Source of the DNA: Actinophytocola oryzae
Lineage (GTDB): Bacteria; Actinomycetota; Actinomycetes; Mycobacteriales; Pseudonocardiaceae
DNA: 64,000 nt
Reading direction: 5' to 3'
Assembly (NCBI RefSeq): GCF_004364325.1
Contig: NZ_SOCP01000009.1
Span: 62,001 to 126,000, forward strand
Part shown: one piece after another, positions 44,252-51,376 of the stretch
Layout: each line of letters begins with the position of its first letter
How positions within the stretch are numbered: the first letter of the stretch is position 1
Program-made: the position numbers and the translations under genes
Notes under the pieces: model-generated
Seen by the model: only the letters and a program-made list of their open reading frames with translations
What the model was told of the DNA's origin: nothing
Databases searched by the model: none

Positions 44252-45337
44252 ATGGGGGCCACCTACACGTACCTGATCGCGGACCTGCGCGGCGGCGACA
44301 TCCTCGACGAGCTGCCGCTCTCCGGCGTCACGTTCGACAAGAAGCTCAACGACACCGGGTCCTTGCGCGCGCAGCTCTACGTCGGCGACCCGGAGATCCG
44401 GGTGAGGGAACCACGGCTGCTCACCGAGCCGGGCCGCACGGCTGTCTACGTCGACCGCGACGGTGAGCTGCTGTGGGGCGGGATCGTCTGGACCAGCCGG
44501 TACTCCGGCGCCTCCAACGTGCTGGAGCTGGGTGCCGCCGACCTGCTGTCGTACTTCGAGCACCGGCTCGTGCTCGACCCGGAGGACCCCACCGCAGGCG
44601 TGCCGCTGGCAGGCGACCAGCTCGCGGTCGCCAGGAGCCTCGTCACGGGTGCGCAGTCCCATCCCGGCGGCGACCTCGGGATCGTGTTCACCGGCGCCGA
44701 GTCCTCCGGCGTCACCCGCACGGTCACCTACTCGCCGGGCGACCTCAAGCCGGTCGCCGACGCGCTGCGGGACCTCGCCAACGCCGACGACGGCTTCGAC
44801 TTCACCGTCGACGTCCGGTACGGCGAAAGTGGGGAGCCGCAACGGTTCCTGCGGTTCGGCTTCCCGCGCCTCGGGCAGCCGGGCGCACCGTACGTCTGGG
44901 AGTACGGCGCGAACCTCGTCGACTACGTCTGGCCGAGCGACGCCGCGAGCATGGCCACCCGCGTGCTGGCGCCGGGCGGCGCACCCGTCGTGACCGACCC
45001 GACCGCCCTCACCGCGGGCTGGCCGCTGCTGGACGCACAGGTGTCGCCGTCGGACACCACCGACGCCGCGATGCTCGACGCACAGGTGAAGGGTGAGCTG
45101 GCCGCACGTCGCAGACCGGTCGTGCTGCCCGAGCTGACCGTGCGTGCGGACCTGGACCCGGTGGTGGGCAGCTACTCCGTCGGCGACGACGCGCGGATCG
45201 TCATCGACGACCCGTTCTTCGCCGGCGAGCAGCTCGACGTCACCGTGCGGATACTCGGCCTCGAGGTCACCCCGGGCGACGACGCCGGTCAGGAACAGGT
45301 CACGCTCACCGTCGCGCCGTTCCTGGAGCAGTCATGA
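44252..45337 (+). CDS. Gp37-like minor tail protein (Tal-type hub)
   Basis: 361 residues starting MGATYTYLIADLRGGDILDE two bases after the preceding stop. The pattern matches the siphovirus ReqiPepy6 Gp37-like family: LPLSGVTFDKKLNDTGSLRA, GRTAVYVDRDGELLWGGIVW, EYGANLVDYVWPSDAASMAT and RADLDPVVGSYSVGDDARIV. These proteins form the tail-tip hub below Dit. No peptidoglycan hydrolase domain is fused. Its stop overlaps the start of the last tail gene by 4 nt. Confidence 0.8.
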   Translation: MGATYTYLIADLRGGDILDELPLSGVTFDKKLNDTGSLRAQLYVGDPEIRVREPRLLTEPGRTAVYVDRDGELLWGGIVWTSRYSGASNVLELGAADLLSYFEHRLVLDPEDPTAGVPLAGDQLAVARSLVTGAQSHPGGDLGIVFTGAESSGVTRTVTYSPGDLKPVADALRDLANADDGFDFTVDVRYGESGEPQRFLRFGFPRLGQPGAPYVWEYGANLVDYVWPSDAASMATRVLAPGGAPVVTDPTALTAGWPLLDAQVSPSDTTDAAMLDAQVKGELAARRRPVVLPELTVRADLDPVVGSYSVGDDARIVIDDPFFAGEQLDVTVRILGLEVTPGDDAGQEQVTLTVAPFLEQS

Positions 45338-45765
45338 CGAGGGTCAACCGGCCGGACACGCTCCTGACCCGGCTGCGGGAGATCGAGCGTCGCCTTCGGC
45401 TGCTCGAAGGCCGCGGACCCGCGATGACCATGGCCTCGGTCTCGCCCCCGCCACCGAGGCCCGTGCCGCTCACACCCGCACGGCCCAGGGACTGGCCGGG
45501 TACCGACTCTCCCGAGTGGACGGACCTCGTCCTCACCCTCGCACAGCCGGGCGAGTTCCGGGTCGTGGTCGACGCCGTCGCGGACACCGGGGCGTCGGGG
45601 GAGGCACGGGTGCTGGTGAACGGGACACCGGTCGGCGCGGGGTTCGCCGTGGGGGAGTGGCACGTCGTCGACATCACCGTCGGGGAGGAACTGAGCGAGG
45701 TCGTCGTGCAGGCACGCAGGACGGGTGGCGGCGGCCTCGTCCGCGTCAGCGCGACGCTGGTGTAG
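45334..45765 (+). CDS. small tail-tip protein with N-terminal coiled coil
   Basis: 143 residues. LLTRLREIERRLRLLEGRGP (about 10-29) is a short coiled coil of the kind that trimerises tail fibres; a Pro-rich linker PPPPRPVPLTPARPRDWPG leads to a beta-rich C-terminal domain (LTLAQPGEFRVVVDAVADTG). It is the last gene of the tail operon, coupled by ATGA to the Gp37-like gene and followed 1 nt later by a strong bidirectional hairpin. A role as tip or adhesin subunit is inferred. Confidence 0.6.
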   Translation: MTRVNRPDTLLTRLREIERRLRLLEGRGPAMTMASVSPPPPRPVPLTPARPRDWPGTDSPEWTDLVLTLAQPGEFRVVVDAVADTGASGEARVLVNGTPVGAGFAVGEWHVVDITVGEELSEVVVQARRTGGGGLVRVSATLV

Positions 45766-45766
45766 G

Positions 45767-45796
45767 CCGGTGGGACACCTCGCGGTGCCCCACCGG
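45767..45796. terminator. bidirectional terminator between tail operon and ThuA-type gene
   Basis: Arms CCGGTGGGACACC (45767-45779) and GGTGCCCCACCGG (45784-45796) pair over 12 of 13 positions around a 4-nt loop. The two operons converge here with 38 nt between stops, so it serves both. Confidence 0.75.
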
Positions 45797-45803
45797 TCAC
45801 CCA

Positions 45804-48800
45804 CTATGACCGGGTGAACTCCACCCAGTTCAGGTTGAACAGGCCCGTCGTCGGGCCACCGGCCACCGGCCGGAACACCAGGTACAGCGCGTGCGCCCCG
45901 GCCGGTTGGGACACCGGCACGCTCTGGCTCGCCCACGCACTCGTCCCTGCCGTCGCCGCCAGGGTGGCCGTCGTGACGACCGGTCCCGTCGGCGAGTCGA
46001 GCCGCAGCTCGACCGCGGCCCTCGGCTGGCCGACCGTGCCCGCCGAGCCACCGGCGTACCGGAACGTCACCGCGGACGCGTCACCCAGGTTGATCGGGTC
46101 GAACGCGACGTAGTCCCCGGCGTCCACACCCGACAGTGCGTTGCCGCCGCCGGTGTCGTTGCTGACCGTGATCTCCACACCCTGCTTGACCTGGGCGTTC
46201 TCGGCCTGCTGACGCGGTGTCTGGATCACCGTCTGGCCGATCGTGGTCAGCGCGGGCTGACCGCCGCCGCCGAGGTCGGTGTACTGCGCGGAGATCCCGC
46301 CGTACAGGTACCCGCCAGCATGGTCGGCGCCGTCAGCCGGGGTCGGCAGCACACCCGTGCACCCGGTCGTCGAGCCCTGGCCGTGGCCATGGCCGTCGTG
46401 ACCGAGCACGAACGTCACCGTGACCCGCGAGCAGTCGATGGCGCCGTCCTCCGGGTCGGTGACCGTCACCTCGAACGGGACGTTCTCGCCCCAGTCGAAG
46501 AACGAGCCGCCGACCGGCGAGGTGACCGTGACCGTCGGCGCGGTGTTCCCGACGGTGATCACACGCGTGAGCACCGCCGTCCTGCCGCTGGAGTCGGTCA
46601 CCGTCAGCTTCGCCGTGTACTGGCCGTTCACGGTGTAGGTGTGCGACGGGTTCGGGTCCGCCGAGTCCACCGTGCCGTCGTTGTCGAAGTCCCACGCGTA
46701 GGAGATCGACTCGCCGGGGTCGGGGTCGTACGTGCCCGCGCTCGAGAACTGCACCGTGAGCGGCGCCGTGCCGGACGTCGGTGTCGCGTTCAGGACGGCC
46801 ACCGGCGAGCGGGTGCCCTTCACGTACCGGATCACCGACAGCTGGGCGTCCGGGTTCGGGCGGAAGAACCCGTCGCCGTACTCCAGCATGTACAGGCTGC
46901 CGTCCGGTCCGAACTCCATCTCCATGGGGTTGTCGAAGACGAAGCCCGGCAGGAACTGCTCCACGCCGACGAGGTTGCCCTTGCCGTCGGTGCGCATCAT
47001 GAACAGCTTGTCCCGGGTGAACTCGCCGAACACCACCGAGTCCTGGTAGTACTCGGGGAACTTGGTCTCCGACGTGGACTCGCTGTCGTAGTCGTAGATG
47101 GGTCCGCCGTGGGGGCCGACGCCACCCGTGCCGATCACCGGCCACGTGAAGTCGCACGGGATCGGCGGGTTCTCCAGGTACGCGCTCGCGCACGGGGTCC
47201 GTGCCTCGTACGTGTACCAGAACTGCGGCTGCTGCACCGCCGGGAGCACGCGCAGGCCCGTGTTGTGGCGCGAGTCGTTCACCGGCGCACCGCAGTTGAA
47301 CCGCGAGCCCGGCGTCAGCGTGCCGAAGTCGTAGTCGACGTACGCGAGGCTCGGCGACACGCACAGCGGCCAGCCGTAGTTGCCCGCCTTGTTGGTGCTG
47401 AACCACCGGCCCGTGCCCTCCGGACCCCGGGTGGGGCTCGGCGTGCGTGAGTCGGGGGAGTAGTCCCCGACGTACACCCGGCCCGACGCGTCCACGTCGT
47501 ACCGGAACGGGTTGCGCAGGCCCATCAGGAAGATCTCCGGACGGGTCTTGCCGTCCGTGTCCTGCGCCTCCGGGAACAGGTTCCCCTTCGGGCTCGTGTA
47601 GGTGCCGTTGGCCTTCACCTTGATCCGCAGCAGCTTGCCCCGCAGGTCGTTGGTGTTGGCCGCGGACCGCCGCGCGTCCAGGCCCGGCGCGGCGTTCGCC
47701 GAGTCGTTGATCGGCGTGAACCCGTCCGAGCCGCCGGCGTTGGTGTCGTCGCCGGTGATCAGGAACAGGTTGCCCTTGCCGTCGAACTTCACCTTGCCCG
47801 CCACGTGGCAGCAGATGCCCCGGTCGGTGCCGACCCGGATGATCTGCTGCTCGGTGGACAGGTCGAGGTGCGGTGTCGGGGTTTCCACCATCTTCACGCG
47901 CGAGAGCTGGTTGTAGCCCTCGAACTTGTCCCACACCGTCGGGTCGGTGGACGACAGCGGCGCGTCACCCTCGTTGACCCCCGGCGTCGACGGGTCGTCG
48001 ACCGGGGTGTTCAGCACGGGTGCGTAGTAGATGTAGACCCACTTGTTCGTGGCGAAGTCCGGGTCGATGGACAGTGTCTGCAGGCCCTCCTCGTCGTGGC
48101 TGTAGACGGGGACCGTGGTGATGACCGGGCTGGCGCCGGTGGCAGGGTCGTAGAGCCTGACCTCGCCGCCTCGGGTGTTGTGCAGCACCCGGCCGTCCGG
48201 CAGGACCGCGAGCGACATCGGCTCGCCGGGCTCGTCGTTGAGGGTGACCTTCTCGTAGTTGCCGAGCACGGTCGCGCCGCAGTCACCCTCGACCACGCCC
48301 GCCGCCCACTCGATGCCACCGAGCAGGTGCTCGCGGACATTGCTGTTGCGGTAGGACTCGATCGAGTGGCCGAGACCGGTGTACCAGCTCCGGCCGCCGA
48401 CGTGGTCCTGGCACCAGGCCACGGGGTGGTCGTAACCCATCGTTCCGCCGCTGAACGAACTCTCCTCGGCGGTGGCCAGCACGTGCTCCTGGCCGCGCAC
48501 GTTGGCCGCGAAGTTGTACCACTCCTCGGTCAGCGTGAGGGTGCGTGGCACGGTCTCGGTCGACGGGTGGACGCGGTCGGCGACGGACACGGTGCCCCTG
48601 CCGACGCCGGCCACGCTCGCGACCTTCGCGCCGACCAGCTCCTGGTAGAACGGCCAGTCCGGCTCGGTCTCGGCGGCCGCGTGCACGCCGACGTAGCCGC
48701 CGCCGGCCCGGATGTAGCCCTCGAAGGCACCCTGCTGGGCGTCGTTGAGGACGTTGCCGACGGTGTTGAGGAAGACGACCGCGCGGAAGTTCGCGAGGTT

Positions 48801-49133
48801 GTCGGTGGTGAAGGCGTTGGCGTCCTGGGTGGCGGTGACACCGAAGCCGTTGGCGGCGGCCAGGTCCCTGATGGTCTGGACGCCGTCCTTGATCGACGGC
48901 CTGCGCTCGCCGTCGGTCTTGGTGAACACGAGCACGCGGAATGTGTCGGGTTGGCGGTTCTCGGACCGCAGGGCGGCCGGACCGTTCTCCTGTACGGAGA
49001 GGTCGCGGTCGCCCTGCTCGCCCGGGGCGGCGGCGCTGGACGCGCCGCCGGTGAGGGTCATCGCTGCCGCGGCCACCAGGCCGGTGGCCGCGGCGATCCA
49101 TCTGTGTGCTGCGCGTTGTGCCGAAGTTGCCAT
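45804..49133 (-). CDS. secreted ThuA / sugar dehydrogenase-like / PKD / CBM6 protein
   Basis: 1109 residues with a signal peptide (HRWIAAATGLVAAAAMTLTG, cleavage after ASSAAA). Order: ThuA domain (about 62-290; FRVLVFTKTDGERRPSIKDG, YIRAGGGYVGVHAAAETEPD, MGYDHPVAWCQDHVGGRSWY); glucose/sorbosone-dehydrogenase-type six-bladed propeller (about 300-780; EPMSLAVLPDGRVLHNTRGG, DLRGKLLRIKVKANGTYTSP, RNPFRYDVDASGRVYVGDYS, DNPMEMEFGPDGSLYMLEYG); PKD (AWDFDNDGTVDSADPNPSHT); a beta domain with His-rich HDGHGHGQG near residue 912; and a C-terminal CBM6-like domain. ThuA is linked to trehalose/3-keto-sugar use, and the propeller family oxidises sugars. It follows the isomerase gene by 36 nt. Catalysis by the propeller is assumed, not proven. 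Confidence 0.9.
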   Translation of the reverse strand: MATSAQRAAHRWIAAATGLVAAAAMTLTGGASSAAAPGEQGDRDLSVQENGPAALRSENRQPDTFRVLVFTKTDGERRPSIKDGVQTIRDLAAANGFGVTATQDANAFTTDNLANFRAVVFLNTVGNVLNDAQQGAFEGYIRAGGGYVGVHAAAETEPDWPFYQELVGAKVASVAGVGRGTVSVADRVHPSTETVPRTLTLTEEWYNFAANVRGQEHVLATAEESSFSGGTMGYDHPVAWCQDHVGGRSWYTGLGHSIESYRNSNVREHLLGGIEWAAGVVEGDCGATVLGNYEKVTLNDEPGEPMSLAVLPDGRVLHNTRGGEVRLYDPATGASPVITTVPVYSHDEEGLQTLSIDPDFATNKWVYIYYAPVLNTPVDDPSTPGVNEGDAPLSSTDPTVWDKFEGYNQLSRVKMVETPTPHLDLSTEQQIIRVGTDRGICCHVAGKVKFDGKGNLFLITGDDTNAGGSDGFTPINDSANAAPGLDARRSAANTNDLRGKLLRIKVKANGTYTSPKGNLFPEAQDTDGKTRPEIFLMGLRNPFRYDVDASGRVYVGDYSPDSRTPSPTRGPEGTGRWFSTNKAGNYGWPLCVSPSLAYVDYDFGTLTPGSRFNCGAPVNDSRHNTGLRVLPAVQQPQFWYTYEARTPCASAYLENPPIPCDFTWPVIGTGGVGPHGGPIYDYDSESTSETKFPEYYQDSVVFGEFTRDKLFMMRTDGKGNLVGVEQFLPGFVFDNPMEMEFGPDGSLYMLEYGDGFFRPNPDAQLSVIRYVKGTRSPVAVLNATPTSGTAPLTVQFSSAGTYDPDPGESISYAWDFDNDGTVDSADPNPSHTYTVNGQYTAKLTVTDSSGRTAVLTRVITVGNTAPTVTVTSPVGGSFFDWGENVPFEVTVTDPEDGAIDCSRVTVTFVLGHDGHGHGQGSTTGCTGVLPTPADGADHAGGYLYGGISAQYTDLGGGGQPALTTIGQTVIQTPRQQAENAQVKQGVEITVSNDTGGGNALSGVDAGDYVAFDPINLGDASAVTFRYAGGSAGTVGQPRAAVELRLDSPTGPVVTTATLAATAGTSAWASQSVPVSQPAGAHALYLVFRPVAGGPTTGLFNLNWVEFTRS

Positions 49134-49169
49134 GGTCTCTCCAGGTGCGACGGTGAACGCGGGAGATGG

Positions 49170-50273
49170 TTACTTGCGGTAGATCGTCAGCTCGGACATG
49201 TTGGTGTAGCTGATCTGCGCCTGCTGCAGCGACTGGCCGGGGTTGGCCGCGCCGCCGGGTGCGTTGTCGTTCTCCCAGTTGGCGTGGTGGAAGTTCTGCT
49301 CGCCGATGACCTCGAAGAACTGCTGGAAGTTGATGTCACCCACGCCCAGCGCGGTCATGTCGTAGCCGTCGCCCGCGGCCGGGTTCCTGACGCCGTCCTT
49401 GGCGTGGAACAGCGGGAACCGGGTCGTCTGCGGGGCGACCGTGAGGATCGGGTCGAACAGGTCGGTCTGGGTGTTGCCGCGCTTGTCGGTGTAGGTCTGG
49501 TGGCGGAAACGCGCGACGTAGGCCCAGTAGATGTCCATCTCGAAGAACACGTACCGGGGGTCGGTGATGCCGAAGAAGTACTCGAGCTTGCGCAGGCCGG
49601 TGCTGCGGGTCGGCCTGCCGTTCGCGTCGAGGGGGCCCGCGTCGAGCAGGAAGTCGTAGGCGTCGTGGTGGTTGTGCGTGTAGAGGCGCAGACCACGCTT
49701 CTTGGCCTTGCGGCCCAGGTCGTTCCACACGTCGGCCGCGGCGTCCCAGTCGGCCTTGTACCGGCTGCCGGACGGGTCGCCACCGGTACCGATGTTCTTC
49801 ATGCCCAACGTCTGGGCGATGTCCATCTCCTGCTCGAACGTCGTCGGGTTGATGGTCGTGTGGGTGCCGTTCGCGACCAGGCCGTTGGCGTCGAGGAGCG
49901 CGCGGATCTCGGTGGGGGTGATCTGGCGGCCCAGGATCGACTCGTGCTGGGTGTAGCCCGCGAACTCGACCTCCTTGTAGCCGCACTTGGCCACTGCCTC
50001 GAGGACCTGCGCGAACCCGTACGGCACACCGGTGTTGTCCGGCGCGGCGGTGATCCGGTCACGCACGCTGTAGAGGATCATGCCCCGGTTGCGCGCGGGG
50101 ATCAGCGGCTCGGCGTGCAGCGTGCTGCCGGGCAGTCCCTGGCCCTTGTCGGCGAGCGCGGGAGCGGCTGTCGCGATGATCGGCGCACCGGCGGCCGCGA
50201 GCACGGCCGCCGCGCCTGCGGAGGCCCTGAACACGTCGCGCCGGGTGACGCGGGAGGGGGTCTTCTCGTCCAT
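49170..50273 (-). CDS. Tat-exported TIM-barrel sugar isomerase/epimerase-like protein
   Basis: 367 residues. The ATG at 50273 gives MDEKTPSRVTRRDVFRASAG, a twin-arginine signal, so it is exported unlike most members of the sugar phosphate isomerase/epimerase (AP-endonuclease-2-type) family. Motifs: QVLEAVAKCGYKEVEFAGYT, THTTINPTTFEQEMDIAQTL, RGLRLYTHNHHDAYDFLLDA, VFFEMDIYWAYVARFR and RFPLFHAKDGVRN, where the His/Glu/Asp residues build the divalent metal site. Family relatives epimerise or eliminate 3-keto-sugars. A frame extension to a GTG at 50303 exists but adds residues in front of the Tat motif. It is first in the minus-strand operon with the ThuA-type gene. Confidence 0.88.
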   Translation of the reverse strand: MDEKTPSRVTRRDVFRASAGAAAVLAAAGAPIIATAAPALADKGQGLPGSTLHAEPLIPARNRGMILYSVRDRITAAPDNTGVPYGFAQVLEAVAKCGYKEVEFAGYTQHESILGRQITPTEIRALLDANGLVANGTHTTINPTTFEQEMDIAQTLGMKNIGTGGDPSGSRYKADWDAAADVWNDLGRKAKKRGLRLYTHNHHDAYDFLLDAGPLDANGRPTRSTGLRKLEYFFGITDPRYVFFEMDIYWAYVARFRHQTYTDKRGNTQTDLFDPILTVAPQTTRFPLFHAKDGVRNPAAGDGYDMTALGVGDINFQQFFEVIGEQNFHHANWENDNAPGGAANPGQSLQQAQISYTNMSELTIYRK

Positions 50274-50439
50274 GAGAGGTTCGCACCTTTCGGGGTTGAG
50301 CACTGGCGCACGCCGCGAACGGTCCAGCGAGGCGGGTCCTGGCGTGGGGGGTCTGTGGGGACGGTCGGGTTAGCCGCTTGTGACAGCCGTATGAAGACTT
50401 CCGCGCGGAGTATTACATGCTTTTACTCAAGAACGACAT

Positions 50440-50473
50440 ACTTTTGTCGACCAATGACAAAAGTTGGTACTAG
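50440..50473 (+). promoter_or_regulatory. ACTTTTGTC-type operator overlapping a plus-strand promoter
   Basis: Perfect inverted repeat ACTTTTGTC (50440-50448) and GACAAAAGT (50456-50464) with 7-nt spacer GACCAAT. TTGTCG (50444-50449) and TACTAG (50468-50473), 18 nt apart, form a plausible promoter toward the NTF2-like gene at 50571; the site also lies 167 nt upstream of the divergent isomerase start. The same 25-bp layout recurs at 51289-51313. No other gene is seen in 50274-50570. Confidence 0.65.
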
Positions 50474-50570
50474 TGGGGGATGGGTGGCTCCTCCCGGTCC
50501 TCGAGGGCGCATGAAGATCAAATGAGAACACGTTCTTGTCTATCGGGTCGATGTGGCGTTGGCTTGACGC

Positions 50571-51047
50571 ATGGACCTCGTCGCACTCGAAGAGATCAAG
50601 CGCCTCAAGCACCGCTACCTCCGCTGCGTCGACACGAAGGACTGGGACGGCCTCGCGGACGTCCTCACGGCCGACGCGGTCGCCGACTACGGCACCCCGA
50701 CCTACGGCAGACCGCTCAAGCTCGAGGGGAGGGCCGCGATCGTCGGCTTCATGCGTGAACAGCTCGGTCCCGGGTTGATCACCACGCACTTCGCGACCCA
50801 GCCGGAGATCGAGATCGACGGCGACACCGCGACGGGGACCTGGGCGTTCCAGGACACGGTCATCGCGGTCGAGTACGGCGTGGTGATCATCGGCGCCGCG
50901 TTCTACGAGGACCGCTACCGCCGCGAGGACGACGCCTGGCGCATCGCGCACACGGGCTACGAGCGCACCTACGAGGCGACGCTCAAGCTCGAGGACCTGC
51001 CGAGCTTCCGGCTGACCGCCAACCGGTGGGCGCCGCAACCGGCGTAG
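50571..51047 (+). CDS. SnoaL-like NTF2-fold protein
   Basis: 158 residues. VALEEIKRLKHRYLRCVDTK followed by DWDGLADVLTADAVADYGTP is the classic start of the SnoaL_4 NTF2-like cone fold, and EDRYRREDDAWRIAHTGYER is its conserved C-terminal strand pair. Members are small cyclases, isomerases, dehydratases or binding proteins; Asp/His residues lining the cavity (DTKDWD, TTHFATQPE) would suit an acid-base role. No signal peptide, so cytoplasmic. It stands alone between two promoters bearing the same operator. The frame from 50571 has no strong Shine-Dalgarno. Confidence 0.85.
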   Translation: MDLVALEEIKRLKHRYLRCVDTKDWDGLADVLTADAVADYGTPTYGRPLKLEGRAAIVGFMREQLGPGLITTHFATQPEIEIDGDTATGTWAFQDTVIAVEYGVVIIGAAFYEDRYRREDDAWRIAHTGYERTYEATLKLEDLPSFRLTANRWAPQPA

Positions 51048-51077
51048 AACACGTTTCGCGCCACGCGGAGGTGCGGT

Positions 51078-51113
51078 TGAGCTGGGCTGTGGCAAGGGGT
51101 CGCGCCCAGCTCA
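51078..51113 (+). terminator. hairpin terminator after the NTF2-like gene
   Basis: Perfect 10-bp arms TGAGCTGGGC (51078-51087) and GCCCAGCTCA (51104-51113) with a 16-nt loop, 31 nt after the stop codon. Confidence 0.7.
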
Positions 51114-51288
51114 CGGTGCATGTTGCGATCGTCAAGCTCGCCGGACGTCGCGCTGGTCGCCGATTCGAGTCGAACAAGCGTGCGGTCCGGTCGTCGTGAG
51201 GTGCGCTCTACCTGCGGCTTGTCGGCTGACTTCGGACGCCCGTCGAACTATTGCGTCCATTCGACGTAACTTTGCATATTCTCGACAA
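51114..51288. other. gene-free stretch upstream of the 1119-residue secreted protein
   Basis: The gap between stop 51047 and start 51377 is 329 nt. It holds the hairpin at 51078-51113 and the operator-promoter at 51289-51324. Between them I see no convincing open frame; 51157-51178 (CGCCGATTCGAGTCG) recalls a tRNA T-arm but lacks the other arms. AT content rises at 51268-51295, as expected for a promoter region. Confidence 0.5.
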
Positions 51289-51326
51289 ACTTTCGTTGAC
51301 CGCCAGCGAAAGTGGTCCTACTTTCG
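51289..51326 (+). promoter_or_regulatory. second ACTTTYG-type operator with promoter
   Basis: ACTTTCGTT (51289-51297) and AGCGAAAGT (51305-51313), 8 of 9 positions inverted, spacer 7 nt GACCGCC, the same 9-7-9 layout as 50440-50464. TTGACC (51296-51301) and TACTTT (51319-51324) are 17 nt apart and make a good promoter for the gene at 51377. A further half-site ACTTTCG follows at 51320-51326. Confidence 0.7.
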
Positions 51327-51376
51327 GCAACGCGGCTGTGATCCCCCTGCTTCCAACCGCTTCCCCGGGAGAAGAC

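Noticed and set aside
38819-45765. Complete prophage
   Set aside because: No integrase, repressor, terminase, capsid, portal or lysis genes and no att-like direct repeats at the edges.
50427-51095. Minus-strand frame over the NTF2-like gene
   Set aside because: Antisense shadow; plus strand encodes a complete SnoaL-like fold.
51150-51185. tRNA-like T-arm (CGATTCGAGTCG)
   Set aside because: No acceptor, D or anticodon stems can be drawn around it.
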